From Drosophila persimilis (taxonomy: Eukaryota > Arthropoda > Insecta > Diptera > Drosophilidae): DNA of 64,000 nucleotides. How positions within the stretch are numbered: the first letter of the stretch is position 1; each line of letters begins with the position of its first letter. The DNA is taken from positions 8,742,001-8,806,000 of the forward strand of contig NW_020825298.1 in the NCBI RefSeq assembly GCF_003286085.1. Direction: 5' to 3'. Of the stretch, positions 1 to 12,753 are shown piece after piece. A model generated the notes under the pieces. It saw only the letters and a list, made by a program, of their open reading frames with translations, searched no databases and had not been told where the DNA came from. The position numbers and the translations under genes are program-made.

Positions 1-2652
1 GCCGTGCAAAACTCTACAGCCCCCACCCCCGCCCCGTGCAAATCTATATTTTTGTCTGACGATCCTACTATATCCTACAAATACCATACATACTTTATAT
101 ATATACATATTTTTTAATGTCCCCCCAAAATTGTGTGTGTTGTTTATTATCAATTTAATTTGTGATTGCCAGGCGGAGTATCAGTTCAAAACGTTTATCA
201 AATTCCGCACTTTCGCTTTTTGTTTAAATTGAAATATAAGTACAGCTACACACAAAAGTATATGTGCACCTGCCCCAGACACACACACACAGAAAAACAG
301 ACAGACAGAAACACTCGCAGAGACATTCATCTTAGGAAACCTTTTTATTTTATTTTAAATTGTTATTGAATTTCGGGAACATTGAAATTGATGAAAGTTA
401 AAAAAAAACATTTTCTAAATGCTAAAGAGAAAACCTTTTCTAAATGTTAAAAAACAAAAATAAAACATAATATATACAAGAAAAAGAAGAAAACAAAATA
501 TTAAATTTAGAAGAGACAAAAAAAAACAAAAAAGAGTACGAAAAAAAACCCAATCTATGTAAATGTAAAATGTGCACGTCAAATAATAATAATTCTTAGA
601 TATTTAAAGGCCTAATAAAATATATAATACAATATATATATACATACATACCATATAAAACGAATATGTATATGCAACTTTGCAAAATTCTCCCCATTTA
701 TGCGAATTCGGGGATCGATATATTTCATTCCTGATACATAATACTTGGGGCATACACATAACAATTTCTTATAGTACTTGCTATGCTTGGATGAGGACCC
801 TTTAATGGCTAGATCTAGGGAGGGTTCTTGTATATTTTCAGAAGTTACTCGTGTGTAGATATTCGGAGGAGCTATATATTTGACTCTATGCAATCACTAG
901 GATCTACACCATATAATAGATGTAATTACACATCCACATACATTCTTATAGTACAGGGCAAGCGTGGAAGATCTGGAGTCTCTCAAACACTCAAATATGA
1001 GGATATGAGATCTTTACAACGAAACGAAATGAAACAGGGCTACCTTTTTGGATAGACAGTCACATGGCAGCTTATTCAATCTCTATTTAGAAAGAGAGTA
1101 CAATAGTTTATTTAATTATAGCCCATTGAGGACGTTTATGGCGAGAGGTTTTGTATGAAGGGTTCTACATGTATCCAAAAGTTTTATTTAGAAAGAACAA
1201 AGCTCCGAAATATTATCTAGACAATATATATATGTATATATATATGCATAAATGTTTCTAAGATATTTCATCAATGAAACTATGTTAAGATTTTTAATAA
1301 GTACTAAGATTAACTCTGAATTTTTTAAATAATTTACAGAACAGGAAACGTAGGATAAAAAGATGTATTTCAGACAGTACCTCAACCGATATACACACCT
1401 AAATATTTATGGATATCTTTTCTATAATTATTAAATTTCATCCATCAACTTGCTAGCTCTAGCCAGCCCAACATCTCATATAGACGATCTTAAGTTCAAA
1501 ACTATTTTACAGAATTATTATTTTTATTAAAGGGATTTAATTCCTTAATAATTTTATCTTTAATACGCTTTAAGATCGACCGAACGAATCATATACTATC
1601 ATTTATGGAATACCAAGCCCAGCATAAATGTCCTTTAGACGAACATCAATCGCACTCCCCATACTCCACATACGAACACTCGCATCTTTCGTTTGAAAAT
1701 TTAAGACAGATTTAATATCTATAAAGACTTCCCCTCCTTCAGAATCCACCACTATCTTATATCAAAATATTCTATCTAAAAAAAAACAATTTTCTAGCGA
1801 ATTTTTTGTTTTTATTAAAGAGTTTTTATTCCGGTTTTCTTTTTTCATTTTCAGTAATATATTTTTCGTTTTTGCTTTTCTGTCTGGGGAGGACTGGGTG
1901 TAGTGTGAGTAGGGAGGGGGGGCAGTATACCATAGAATTATAGTAGTTCTCACATCAAAACATTTATGTTATAATAATAATAATAGTTTGAGTTACATTA
2001 AGTAGTGGATAAAAAGCAGGGCGCAGCGCACACAAAATGATTGACAAAAAGATTAAAAATACAAAAAAAATACGTGTGATGGGGGGAAAAACACTCTAAA
2101 AACTCTAAATCATGATCTATCATCAATTGAATCCTCATCCTAAACGATCTCAAGTGTGGTAGGAAATTTGCAAGTAATTTTAAATTACATTTTTGTTTTA
2201 AATATTTATGGAATTTAATAAGAGAGTAAAATTTTGCTAGTTGTTGGCCTCGTTTATCAAATGTTTCATTTTTTAAAGGCCCTGGGCGTTCAAGAATTCA
2301 TAGATCGAAGGGAAATTTGTTGGAAACAATGTGGAAAATGTGAAAACTTTAATAAAATTAATGGAAGATTTGATACGCTCGAAATGATAGCAATTAATTA
2401 AATATATTTATAGATGTATATGTATTTATATGTAGATATAATTGAAGTTCCAGCTCCTGCTTCACTCCACACGAGGCCACATGCCGCATGCCACGCACAT
2501 ACTCCATATACTCCTCCTCACTTGCCAAAGCGACTGCGCATGGACGATAGCCGTCGCATACGTGCCCGATTCTGGGAGTAGCTATCGGACCAGTCCCGTC
2601 CACCGCTGGAGGAGGCCGCTGCGGCGGGCAGCTTGTATGTGTAGCCTACGTG
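1..2652. other. Gene-free AT-rich flank
   Basis: No coding region is supported here. The stretch is very AT-rich with many A and T runs, short TA repeats (about 620-650 and 1220-1245) and several AATAAA-like signals (for example near 460 and 613). The first kilobase could be the 3' UTR of a plus-strand gene lying off the left edge, but nothing shows this directly. The last few hundred bases before 2653 are likely 3' UTR or flank of the Sec24 gene, which is read leftward. The open frames here are short and of unremarkable composition. Confidence 0.6.
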
Positions 2653-5600
2653 CTAACTTAACAGATCCTTGATCTCCTTGTGCATGTGACAGAGGAAATC
2701 CACATAGCTGGCAGAGCCATCAGTGCCCCGATCCTCGATGAGGAAATGCCGGAACACGCTCTCCAGTTTGTCGTTCTGTCGCAGCCAAGTGATCTGTCAA
2801 GAAAGAGATTAAAGAAATGTATCCTTTTGCTTAGCGGAACCTTAAAAGAGAGATTTCCTTACCCTCATATAGCGTGAGCGTTCCTGCATAATTTGCTCGA
2901 GAATATCAGTGATGCGCCGCGCCAGTGGCGTCTCCGCTGTAATGTTGAACCTCTCGAGAGCCAACTGCTGCAGTCCCTGGACTCCAAACACGGACTGCAC
3001 AAAGTTCTGGGACAGCGACTGACCCAGCCAAATGAACAAATGCACACCGTTCTCCAGTATATAGGCGCCATCCTCTGTGATCTTCTCGTGCGTGCAGCGC
3101 ACTGGTGTCGGCAGCTCCGTCTCCTCTGCACTGACATTGTGTATGGGAATGAATCTGGGATACAGATAGTTCACAGACATATTCAGATCCATCGAGAGCA
3201 CAAACTGAATGACAAACGAGCGATCGTCCAGCGTCATGTCAGAGCCACCCGATATCGCATCGTTCTTGAGCAGGCACGAGGCATACAGCGGCAACAGCTT
3301 GAGGCACTCGGGCAGGATCAATTGTCCCGCGGATGTGGGCGAAGTGCAGTGCTTGCGATAGCAGGCCAAAATCTGTGCCGAACGATGGATTAGGTTATCC
3401 TTGACCTGTTTGGGTGTGTGCTCCATTAGCTTGAAGCAGGCCTGCTTCGCAAAGAACAGCATAATGGCATCCAGATCGCAGCTCTTGAATACATCCGCAA
3501 TGGTGGTGGTCACGCGCAGAGCGAGATTAAGGACACGCAGACGACGCTGGCCACTGCACGAGGTATACAGCAGGGCCACCTGCACATAGACGTTCTCCTC
3601 TGGCGGCAGCTTGTCATCGTGTTTGATCTCAATGCTCACAGACTTGGTGGCATCTGTAAAAAGGGTTCGATTAAAGCTTAGAAAGGGATCATTTAAAGGG
3701 AGGCGTGCACCCACCAATACTGGCCAGTTCCACATCCGTTGTATTGGACATGTAAAAGTGTCCAAAGAACTCTGTGGGTCGTATGCCCGCCGATGTCCTC
3801 ACACGCATTACCGCATCAAAGGCAATCGGTCGCGAGACGTTCTTGATTATGTCCTCGATCAAACGCTGGCCATCCACATCCGCCTGGAAGTAGGTGTACT
3901 TGTACACCTCCCCTCCCGTCAGGCGGGCCACCTGTCCAATGGTGGCAATGTCGATGTACGCATTATTAAAGACAAACAAATCCACCGAGCAGCCCTGCTG
4001 CACGCACTCCTGCCCGAGCGTATTGTACGCCGTGGTCTGTGGCGTCAGCACAGTCTTCTCTTTGTCGGTGCCCAGGAGCTTCCGGTCATCGCGATTCTTT
4101 AGTTTTCCCGGTGCCTCGGCAATGGGCAGGGTGGAGTTGAACACAAGCAGCTTGCCCGCCGCATTGGAGGCTTTGAGGGCCTCCAGACCCGCTTGAATGG
4201 CCGGATAGAGAATTGTTTCAGTTTCCTTGGTGTCTGCAAACATGCGCGGTATCTCCTCCATCAGAGCATCAATGACGGCTGCAGATTCCTCTGGATGGCA
4301 GAGGAAGCCATCCAATAGCGGCATAAACATCTCCTGGACATCCCCCACCACCATCATCTGGGGCTGGGCGAGGTTGCTCTTGATGTTGTAGAAGTGCACG
4401 GTGCTGTTGTAGGTGATGAAACCCACGCGCACCTTGGACTTATCCTGACCCTGATCCACCGGCAGGTGCTTGAGTATGTTCTTGATTTGGGCGCACAGCA
4501 GATGGACCAAGCCCGATTTGACTGTATTGTAGGACACATCAATGATGAAGATAAATGCAGGCACCTCTGGCTGGACATTGTTCTGTTTTGGGATAGAGAT
4601 AAAACCATGAAGAAAGGACTGCTTGGTCTTGTGGGCTTCATTCGCTTACACGACAGTAATCCTTGGTGGCCAGAAATTCGTAGGTTCCCAGCAGCAGTTC
4701 AGGTCTTTCATGCTTATCCACACGCTGTCCTGTGTGATCCAAATGCTGATAGTAATCGGGATGGACTGCCAAAGAAGGATGGATGGAAAACAACAATCAT
4801 TAGAATACATGGATACATTCCTTAAGGTCCTTCAGCGCTCACCCTCCGATGAAACCTTGCACATCAGACACTGGAAACGGCGTCCTGCATCCACAAACTG
4901 CATATTGGGCGACATGTATGCCTTGCAGCGATTGCAGCGAATGGGTCCCATATCGCCAAAGTTCACAATCGGCGGCTCCAGCTCTCCCTTTGCAATGCGT
5001 GCCAGCGGCGAGATGTTCAGCGTCAAGGGCAGAGCCGTGGTCTTCAGTATGTCACCCGTATTGGGGATGCAGTACAGCGATGAGCGCAAGTATCTCGGCG
5101 ACGAATTGCCCTGATCGTGCACCACAAATTTGGTCGTCACCAGCGGCGGCAGCAGACCCGGCTGATTGGTGACGAACGGCCCACCGGCTAGCCTCTGGTT
5201 CTCAATCATCACTTGAATGGGATTCGGCATTTGGTCGGGATCCAGACGGCGTTGCTGCGGTGCCTGTTGGTACATGTTGCCAGCTCCAGGCATCGGAGGT
5301 TGCTGAAAAAAAGTATTGGCAGGTGATTTAGAGATCCCAAGGAATGGCATTTCACACTCACATTAAAGCCAGGACGTTGCTGCTGTCCTGGCTGCCCTGG
5401 ATAGCCGCCTGGTTGCGGTGGGTATCCTGGCGCTCCAGGCTGTTGTCCAGGCTGCGGGGGATAGCCCGGCATGGACTGCTGTCCGGGTTGTGGGGGATAT
5501 CCCAGGGCTCCAGGCTGCTGTCCGGGCTGTGGAGGGTAGCCAGGCTGCGGAGGATATCCTGGTGCTGCTGGCTGTTGTCCAGGCTGTGGAGGATATCCTG

Positions 5601-6944
5601 GCTGCTGCTGTCCAGGATATCCACCAGTTTGTGGAGCTCCAAATTGTGGAGGTACCGCTGATTGTTGACCGGGAAGCGGTGGTGGACCGCCTGGATAGCT
5701 GCCTGGGAATCCACCCGGCTGTGGTGCTACTGGTTGCTGCTGGGGTGCCCCAAAGGACGTTCCTGGTTGCTGCTGCTGTGGTGCCCCAAAGGATGCTCCT
5801 GGTTGCTGCTGCTGTGGTGACCCAAAGGATGCTCCTGGCTGCGGTTGCGACGGCAATCCAGGTTGCTGCAGTGGCGGCGGCAGACCTGCCTGAGACTGCG
5901 GTGGCAATCCCGGTTGCTGCATGGGCGGCAGACCCGACTGCTGTGGCAAACCGGCCTGCTGCATGGGCGGCAATCCCGTCTGCGACTGAGGTGGCAATCC
6001 TGCTTGCGTATATGTTGGCGGGGCACCTGCTCCCGGCGGCAACAGAGGCTGGCCGGGTCTTGAGGTGCTCACACCAAAGGGTCCTCCAGCTGGTTGAGCT
6101 CCTGGCGCTCCCAGGGATGGCGGCGGCGCAGCTCCTCCTGCGGATTGGGGCGTAGCTGACTTGGGCGGCGGCATATGGGGCAATCCGGACAAATGGCCGC
6201 TGTTCAGGCTCATCTGATTGATGCCACTGGCCACGCTCTGCGGGGTATTGGTACCCGGTGGAGGAGCACCGGTTGTTGGTCCATTGGCATAGCCTGCTCC
6301 TCCTCCACTGGCAGGCGGCGGCGCAGCAAAAGCATTATTATTGTTGGTCGGAGGCAGAGACGCATTCGAATTGAATTGATTGAAACCCGTTGGCGGCGGC
6401 GGCTGTGCACCCTGACCGGCGGGAGGGGCCTGCTGCTGGGCAGCCTTCAGAGGCGGCGCAGGCACCCCACCACCACCCACATTAAGGCCGCCCATCGACG
6501 TGGCCAGCTGGAAGAAGGAGAATCGTTGAGCATCGGAAAACATGTTAAAGCAATTTCAATTATATTTTCGTTATCTCGAAGCACAGCTTCCACTCTTCCA
6601 CTCATTACGGAATCGAATCTTGACCTCTTTAATGAATGAAGGCTTATCAGTGGAGGGATTGAACAGTCCCCAATCCACGACCCAACGGAAGATTCTTTGA
6701 ATATAAATTTAATTATGTATTTTACCTGCTGCTGATAGTTGCCATTGAGGTACGTCTGTGGTGCCGACGTTGGGGGTGGAGCTCCATACTGTGGTTGTTG
6801 CTGTTGTTGCGGCTGCTGCTGCTGTTGAGGGGGCCAACCAGCAGGTGCACCTCCCGCACCCACTGGCGGCGGTGCTGCTGCATATTGTGGCTGCTGCTGT
6901 GGCTGGAATTGCGTAGGCGGCGGCCCGTACATATTCGGATTCAT
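2653..6944 (-). CDS. gho: Sec24 COPII cargo-adaptor subunit, Sec24C/D class (ghost-type)
   Basis: COPII inner-coat subunit that selects cargo at ER exit sites together with Sec23. I read seven coding exons: 6944-6726, 6507-5362, 5302-4843, 4765-4650, 4582-3715, 3653-2863 and 2793-2653. All have GT/AG borders and the phases agree, giving 1246 residues. The first ~455 residues are disordered, rich in Pro, Gln and Gly, with repeats of the type [11 protein letters not shown]-x2-C...C-x2-C zinc finger lies near residues 578-603 (CNRC...CLMC). The Sec23/24 trunk follows ([11 protein letters not shown]), then the beta-sandwich and helical regions, and a gelsolin-like domain ending [18 protein letters not shown]. 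The body, notably the QRRLDPDQ linker and [13 protein letters not shown], resembles vertebrate Sec24C/D rather than Sec24A/B, hence the ghost assignment. The start is the first in-frame Met ([10 protein letters not shown]). Confidence 0.95.
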
Positions 6945-7984
6945 ACTTTTGGTCCACAGATAAAACAGACAACAACTTTCACACACACAGAGAGAAAAGA
7001 AATTGACAGCAGCTCAAAGTTCGCCAAGGCAAAAACACAATTTCCAGGCTTGTTTGGGCCACTTTCTTTCCACTGACTGCCGCTGCTGGATGCCCTTCAA
7101 GCGTTCCGCTGGAACTTTCCTTGGCCACGGCACAGGGATAGCAATTAAAAGCGAAAATAGTTTGAAGCAAAAAGGAACTTCCACGTCAGTTCCCTAATTC
7201 GATTTTTTTTGCTGCTTGCCACGTAAAGTTGTCGTCTGTGCGGGGTGACTGGCAAGCCAATCAGCTGTTCGCTGTCTCTGTTAACTAACACGGCGTGCTG
7301 TTAGCGCAATGTAGTTGCGTGTAGAGGTGGTGCGTGTAATGTAAAAAACAATTTGTGACGTCACGTGGCCATATCTGTTTATAATTATAAATTAATGAAT
7401 AAAGATCAAAATTCCAATTGTTTGCTAATTGTATGCACAATAAATTTTGCAAAAGTCAAATTACAAAAACAATTAAAAATTTGAAATAAAAAGGGCAGAT
7501 CATTTTACGCGTCACCTTATTCGATTGCATCTCTATTAGATGATGTTAGTTACTATGTGTAAAATCTCGATCCTTGGCTGCAGATCCTTGTTTATCCTTA
7601 GTCCTTGATGCGGAAACGATGATCGCTTAACCTGCAATGGAACCGGCGTGTGAGTATAAGAACATTTGTTTAGTTAGTGTATGCCGAACAACTTTCCCGC
7701 GTTTTGAACGCCATGTGCGCTCCAACTAAAGCACTTGAAGACCTTACCCATCTCCATGGAACCAACGCTCAGCACAAGCACATCGTTGAAGCGCAGATTC
7801 AGGATATCCGACGCGAAAATTGTGGCATATCAACCCTTGCGCACTTCTCATACGAATCGCTCCTAATGGAGCACTCGAGACACCTCCTGTTGCAGAAAAG
7901 CCCCAAAAAACGAAGCCAGTCTTTTCATTAGAATAGAATATGGAATTGTATACAATTTTTCCAACTGATGTTGTCCCCCTCGGA
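6945..7984. other. Upstream region of the Sec24 gene and gap to the EndoG-like gene
   Basis: Leader and promoter of the leftward Sec24 gene plus about 0.8 kb up to the stop of the EndoG-like gene. No ORF looks coding; those overlapping 7677-8016 are shadows. The one striking sequence is a compound bZIP/E-box site at 7356-7367, listed separately. The part from 7380 to 7500 is AT-rich. Confidence 0.6.
7356..7367. promoter_or_regulatory. Overlapping CRE and E-box, candidate CrebA/bZIP site
   Basis: TGACGTCACGTG merges a perfect CRE palindrome (TGACGTCA) with a CACGTG E-box. It lies about 0.41 kb upstream of the Sec24 start codon. CrebA and related ER-linked bZIP factors activate secretory-pathway genes in Drosophila through ACGTG-containing sites, so this is a plausible input. 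Binding here is inference. Confidence 0.4.
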
Positions 7985-8956
7985 TTATTTGTTAACCGAA
8001 ATCTCGAAACAACCATCGAAGAACTTCAGACCCGCATAGTGTTCAATCTCCCGGATATCACAGAGGAAAGAGCGCAAATTGAGTCCATCTGGAAGGGCAG
8101 TGTTGGGCAGAACGTAACCCTCCATATAGGGTTTGCCCAGGGGCAGCTTCGACTCCACAATGATGACCTTGAAGAAGTGCGTTGGCACTGCCACCATACT
8201 CAAGCCAATCATCTCGAACTCCACGCTGAGTTTGCCTCCCGTTCGCTGCTTGGGCTTGTACAGAGGACCCGTGCAGACGTACACCGATCCAAAGCGAAGT
8301 GTTAGATCCCTCACATAGATCTCCAGTTTGTTCCAAGCCCCACTATTGAAGCCGCGACCTATTTGTGGTGCTATGTTGGTCAGGAAGAAGGTTTCGTTGC
8401 AGTGGCTCTGGAGTCCGCGATGATTGCCAGCTGCCGCCAGATGACCACGGTCGAAGCCAGAGCGATGATAATCCGCCAGGGTTGATCGGAAATTCGAGGG
8501 CACAGTCAGATCCGGTCGATACGAGGCACGTTGTCGACTCACTTGGCCGGACTGCAGTGCGTCCACCTGCAGATGCTCACACACCCAATGGGCCACACGA
8601 TTCCGTCGATCGTAGGATAGCACAAAGTCACTGTACAGCCGTAAATCATCCAGACCCGGGAAACCATACTTCATGATCTGCCTCAGTCGATGATCAGCTT
8701 CATCTTTAGTTCTAAAGAAAGAAAACTACTTGCATAAGGGTGATAATGATTGATAGATTCTGGCGAGGACTTCTCCCCTTACCACTTTATAGATTTTGGG
8801 ACTAATGTAGTAGGCATAGGGATCTTCTTGTATCAACTGCTGCAGCCTTCGACTGGCGATCTCGTGATGGGAGTAAAAGCCTGCCACAAAGGAGGCACAG
8901 ACAGTGGTCAGTCCCAGGACAAGCCCAAGAGCCAATAGTTGCCATTTTCGGGTCAT
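7985..8956 (-). CDS. Endonuclease G-like DNA/RNA non-specific nuclease
   Basis: Member of the beta-beta-alpha-metal (His-Me finger) nuclease family, which is typically mitochondrial. Exon 1 (8956-8783) encodes an N-terminal hydrophobic segment (LLALGLVLGLTTVCASFVAGF) that could be a signal-anchor or targeting sequence. Exon 2 carries the nuclease domain: YGFPGLDDLRLYSDFVLSYDRR, the active-site DRGHLAAAGNH with its catalytic His, and a later NKLE segment with the metal-binding Asn. The stop is at 7985. The splice is unsettled. The best pyrimidine-rich acceptor (TTTCTTTAG near 8712) gives a peptide running into RLRQIMKYGFPG but is out of phase with exon 1. A weaker AG just before 8677 is in phase and removes the KDEADHRLRQ stretch. 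Fly genomes carry EndoG and several testis-expressed EndoG-like paralogues; I cannot say which this is. Confidence 0.85.
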
Positions 8957-11547
8957 TGAAGGGGGACGGGACGGAGGATGAAGTTACATTTTGTTTTTGG
9001 GTAAGTGAAAGATTTTCCTTGGGTAACTGAGATCCCAAAGTTTGAGCTTCATAAACAATAGACAAATTCTTGGTAAAGTTGACTTTGGTTCCTAAAACTA
9101 TTGATCTTTAGAAGTAATATTTTTTATAGTACAATCTCCAGTGATCTGTATGAGTTTGAGTCCTTAACATTATACAAGAAACCCATTTATATTCAACCCT
9201 TTGACCTGGCAAACAATTTGCCACAGGAAAGATAATATTATTTTTCCATAGCATCCATCAGCACTTTCGGATGAGCGGAATATTCAATAATTGTGAATGT
9301 TCAAATGTTGTAAGCATTTAAGAATGATATCACAAAGCTTCAATTCTGTTATTTCTCTTCTCTGGGTCTGTTCTCCAATGCTTTAAAGTTTTCGGTGTCC
9401 CAAGTTCAAAGAGTGCCGTGCCTTTTGTAGAAAATCTACAGCCAACACTTCGTTGCACTTTCCAACTGCATTAAGTCAATAGAAAAAGTTGCAGTCATCG
9501 TCGCAGCGTCCCGAAAAACTAGAAAGCCCTTGGGACAAAGCCAACCATGGCACCCCAGCCTCAGTCTCAGCCAAAAGTCCCCACCAATCCTCTCCTGGTC
9601 TGTGGGTGCTTTCCCTTTCCACCCCTTTTTTGAACTACATAATAAGCGTTTTTGGGGGAGGGCAATGCCTGACTAAACCAAAAACGGCGTTAAGATTTAT
9701 ACGCCAAATCTCGTCGTACTTTGTTATGCTTAAAAATGTTAGTTGAGGATTTAGAGTTTTTCGGTTTTTGGTCAGAAAAGTTTTGGCTCTCTGCAGAAAG
9801 TTGGAAAAGGTGAAGTGGTGGACTGTACCGGACCGTAGAGGTGGAGGTAGAGTGTGGGGGGTTTGAATAATGTTTTGGCCTGGAAATTTTAAACTTTGAA
9901 TGGAATCATCTACAAATTATCAAAGGAAGTTTTAATACTTGTTAGTGAGTGAAATAATACAGATACTAATGTAATGTTTAGTTAAGAGACTACCACAAAA
10001 TCGTGTCTATATAATTCTATACAGAATCAACGTCTATGCTGTCTTGAGCATAAATTGGGAAGCCATTTCTATCCCTCAATCCCCATTCCACAGATTCAAC
10101 ACTTCAATTCGCAAACTTGTTTTCTTATTTCCAACACAATTTATAGCAAAAACCTTTAATGACAAACGACCATTTCGGGTGGAAAACAAAACCCCCTAGG
10201 CAATGGACCGACCTCCCTCCAATCCGTTTGGGGAAACAGTTTGTAAGGAAAATTTAGCCTTGGCAAAAAAGGAAAAACTTTTGCGACACTTGACAAAGGT
10301 TCTGCGAAATAGAGAAAAAGAAAAACTCCCAGAAAATAGCGCAAAAGTGCAGTAAATTTGTAGTCGAAAGAAGAATTTTCAGAATGTCCTGAAGCCTCTC
10401 TGATAAGCATCTCATCATTGTCAAAGGCAAATGGGAACCTCAGATTTCTGCTCCTTGAACTCTCCTCAAATCCATTTGCAATTTGAGGCAGGCCCGAGGC
10501 ATTGCCAATTAATTTTCAACATCTAATTGGTGGTTTGCCAAATTCATTAGGGGACGAGGATGTGTTTGTTCTGCCCCCTGGCCTTGCCTTGCCCTGCCCG
10601 GCCAGCCTCCTTCTCCATATTGATTGATTTGAAGCCTTAAGGGCTGCTGGGATGCACCTCAGCCCTGGTGGTCCTGGTGTCAAGGGTTTGACGTTTTTCC
10701 TTTTGCGGATTTTCTAATCAACAAGGCTCTCGTCGAAAATTTGCATAATTAAAATGCTGCTCAGGTATGCCACGAGTTGAGCCGAACGCAAGACTTCCCA
10801 CTGGAGGAGGGCTCTCTCTGGCTAAGTGACTGAAAATTTGTCGCCTCATTTGAGTTTGGATTAATGAATTATGTACTCGGGGGGCGGAATAATTAAACGA
10901 GCTTCAAATCTGATTAGGGGCCAGGCAATTAAACGATAGAGTAGGGATTCTTTGCCCGCCCTGTGGTTGTGGTTTTTTATTTCGGGATATGCGGTAATTA
11001 TTTGCTGACTGACAGCCATAAAAATGTTGCCCGAGGATTGGAAAAACCAAGCTCATTAATGCTTGGGGGTTTCACTCGGGTTTCTTTTTTAATTTTGTTG
11101 AATTTATTGCAGGTCCACTTAATGGGGTAATTAACTTATCTGAGGGGAGGGATGGGTGGTAGGCGAACCATTTTGATATTTGCTTTTAACTTAGTTAATA
11201 AGTGAAACATGTTCTGGGAGAGAAGGATATGGCCTGGAGGCGAGTGCTTTAAAATGGACTGCACATAAAGGTAAGCGATCCGTTAATTGGGGTTTGTTTG
11301 TTGGTTGTTTCTGGATTTTTCACAAGAATTTGGCTTAAAAAATCATGAGTTAGCCTGTTAATGAGGAATTGTGACTACAAACCACAGGAAACTTTTATAA
11401 AATAATATACTTAATATACTTAATTGTCTAATATTCGGTAATAGTTTATTTCTGTATTATTTTATTTGTGTTTTCATGCTTGAAGCTGTAGATCCATTGT
11501 TTAAAAGTATAATTATACATATATACATTTAGGTAGTCTTATATTAA
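8957..11547. other. Gene-free intergenic region
   Basis: I see no supported gene. The stretch mixes AT-rich sequence with unique sequence of intronic or intergenic character, for example around 10.4-11.2 kb. ORFs at 9489-9746 and 10156-10410 have no family signature. Confidence 0.55.
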
Positions 11548-11694
11548 ATGCCACGTAATTACAGGAAACGGAACCGGAAATATGCTGAGAGCAAAGCGGA
11601 CCTACATGAGATTCGTGTAAACCTTGGAGCGGAAGCGATCTCCCTCCTCGTCCGCCTGCATAACCTTCTGGAGACTCGTAAGTTAGCAAGATAA
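11548..11694 (+). CDS. 48-residue candidate small ORF or isolated exon
   Basis: An ATG-initiated frame of 48 codons (MPRNYRKRNRKY... LETRKLAR) stands out by higher GC content from the AT-rich DNA around it. The middle reads as an amphipathic helix (LHEIRVNLGAEAISLLVRL), and the N-terminus is very basic. The GC-rich core is also flanked by splice-like signals: TTACAG before 11563 and a perfect GTAAGT donor near 11670, so it may be an internal exon. No neighbouring exon could be matched, and I do not recognise the protein. It could equally be a fragment of a decayed gene. Confidence 0.3.
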   Translation: MPRNYRKRNRKYAESKADLHEIRVNLGAEAISLLVRLHNLLETRKLAR

Positions 11695-12753
11695 ATACCA
11701 GATAGTGAAGGTCTTTAAGTAACCTAACAATAAGAGTTATTAGAATACGTTACAATCCCTGGGCTAAGATTTCTACTCACTCCCTTAAAAGAGACATTTC
11801 TGAGATTTGGTTTTTTTTCAAGAAAGTTCTTGGACCAAACAAATTTGTACAATAACTAGGTTCTTTAATACTTTTAATATTTCTTAATTGCGTGTCCTTA
11901 AATAATGCTGATCTGTTTTTGATTTGCTTTCGTTTTTTCAATGGTTTTTATTACTAATAAATATTAGTAGTATTTATTAATTATTTATTTATTTTCAGGC
12001 TTCAGGTTACACGCACTTATTTTATTTATTTACAGAGCTGATCTCAACAAGTGATATTTTCTATAGCTTAAATCTTTTCAAAGACCTTTTTGTGAAACTA
12101 TGGGAGACGTCTAGGTATCTCCGTCTCAAGTTTCCCTTTTCTTCATTTCAATAAAAGATCTGTTGTCTTAGTTTCATAATGAAATGTATACTGATGATAT
12201 TCCATCCAAAGTGGATCAATATATCATCTTACCTTTATATTTCCCTTCCCAAAAACATTAACAAGGTGATCTTAATCTCTACATCCCCATGCTTTTTTTT
12301 ATATTCTATTTTCGCGAATATCGAATATCAACGAACAGAGATACCTACTTTTGTCGATGATCGTCGTTGTCGTCATTAGCAATTAACACCTCTAGCCTAT
12401 AACTTATAACGAAAATGCTCCCAAACAATTATCACGAAAACAGGCAGAGAGAATGAAGGAAGGGGAGACTGAAGTAGAGACGTAGACATGACGTCGCCAC
12501 GCTATATCTCTCTCTATAGTTCCCTGTGCCATGCGGCGGTTCGGCGATCGTTCAGAGCCAGAGCCAGAGCCAGAGCGTTTTGTCAGTTGTGCACGCACCA
12601 TTGAGCAGGTCAGAGCTCTCATCGGGCTGGTCGGCGGAGAACATCTAAATTGGTGGAGTGTACGGGGGAGATCGGTAGATCAGATCAGAGTCAGAGTCAG
12701 AGCAACGCACGCACACGAGCTCTCAGAGGCCCCGTGGCAATCTACAAACAGTC
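11695..12753. other. Gap upstream of the lipase gene
   Basis: AT-rich to about 12.4 kb, then a more GC-rich stretch with short AGAGCC-type and CAGAGT-type repeats (12545-12700), probably promoter and 5' UTR of the lipase. No clear TATA box in a fixed position was seen. Confidence 0.4.

Noticed and set aside
5344-6155. Long plus-strand ORFs opposite the Sec24 Pro/Gln region
   Set aside because: Shadows of the GC-rich repeat; Sec24 exons with good splice sites explain the region.
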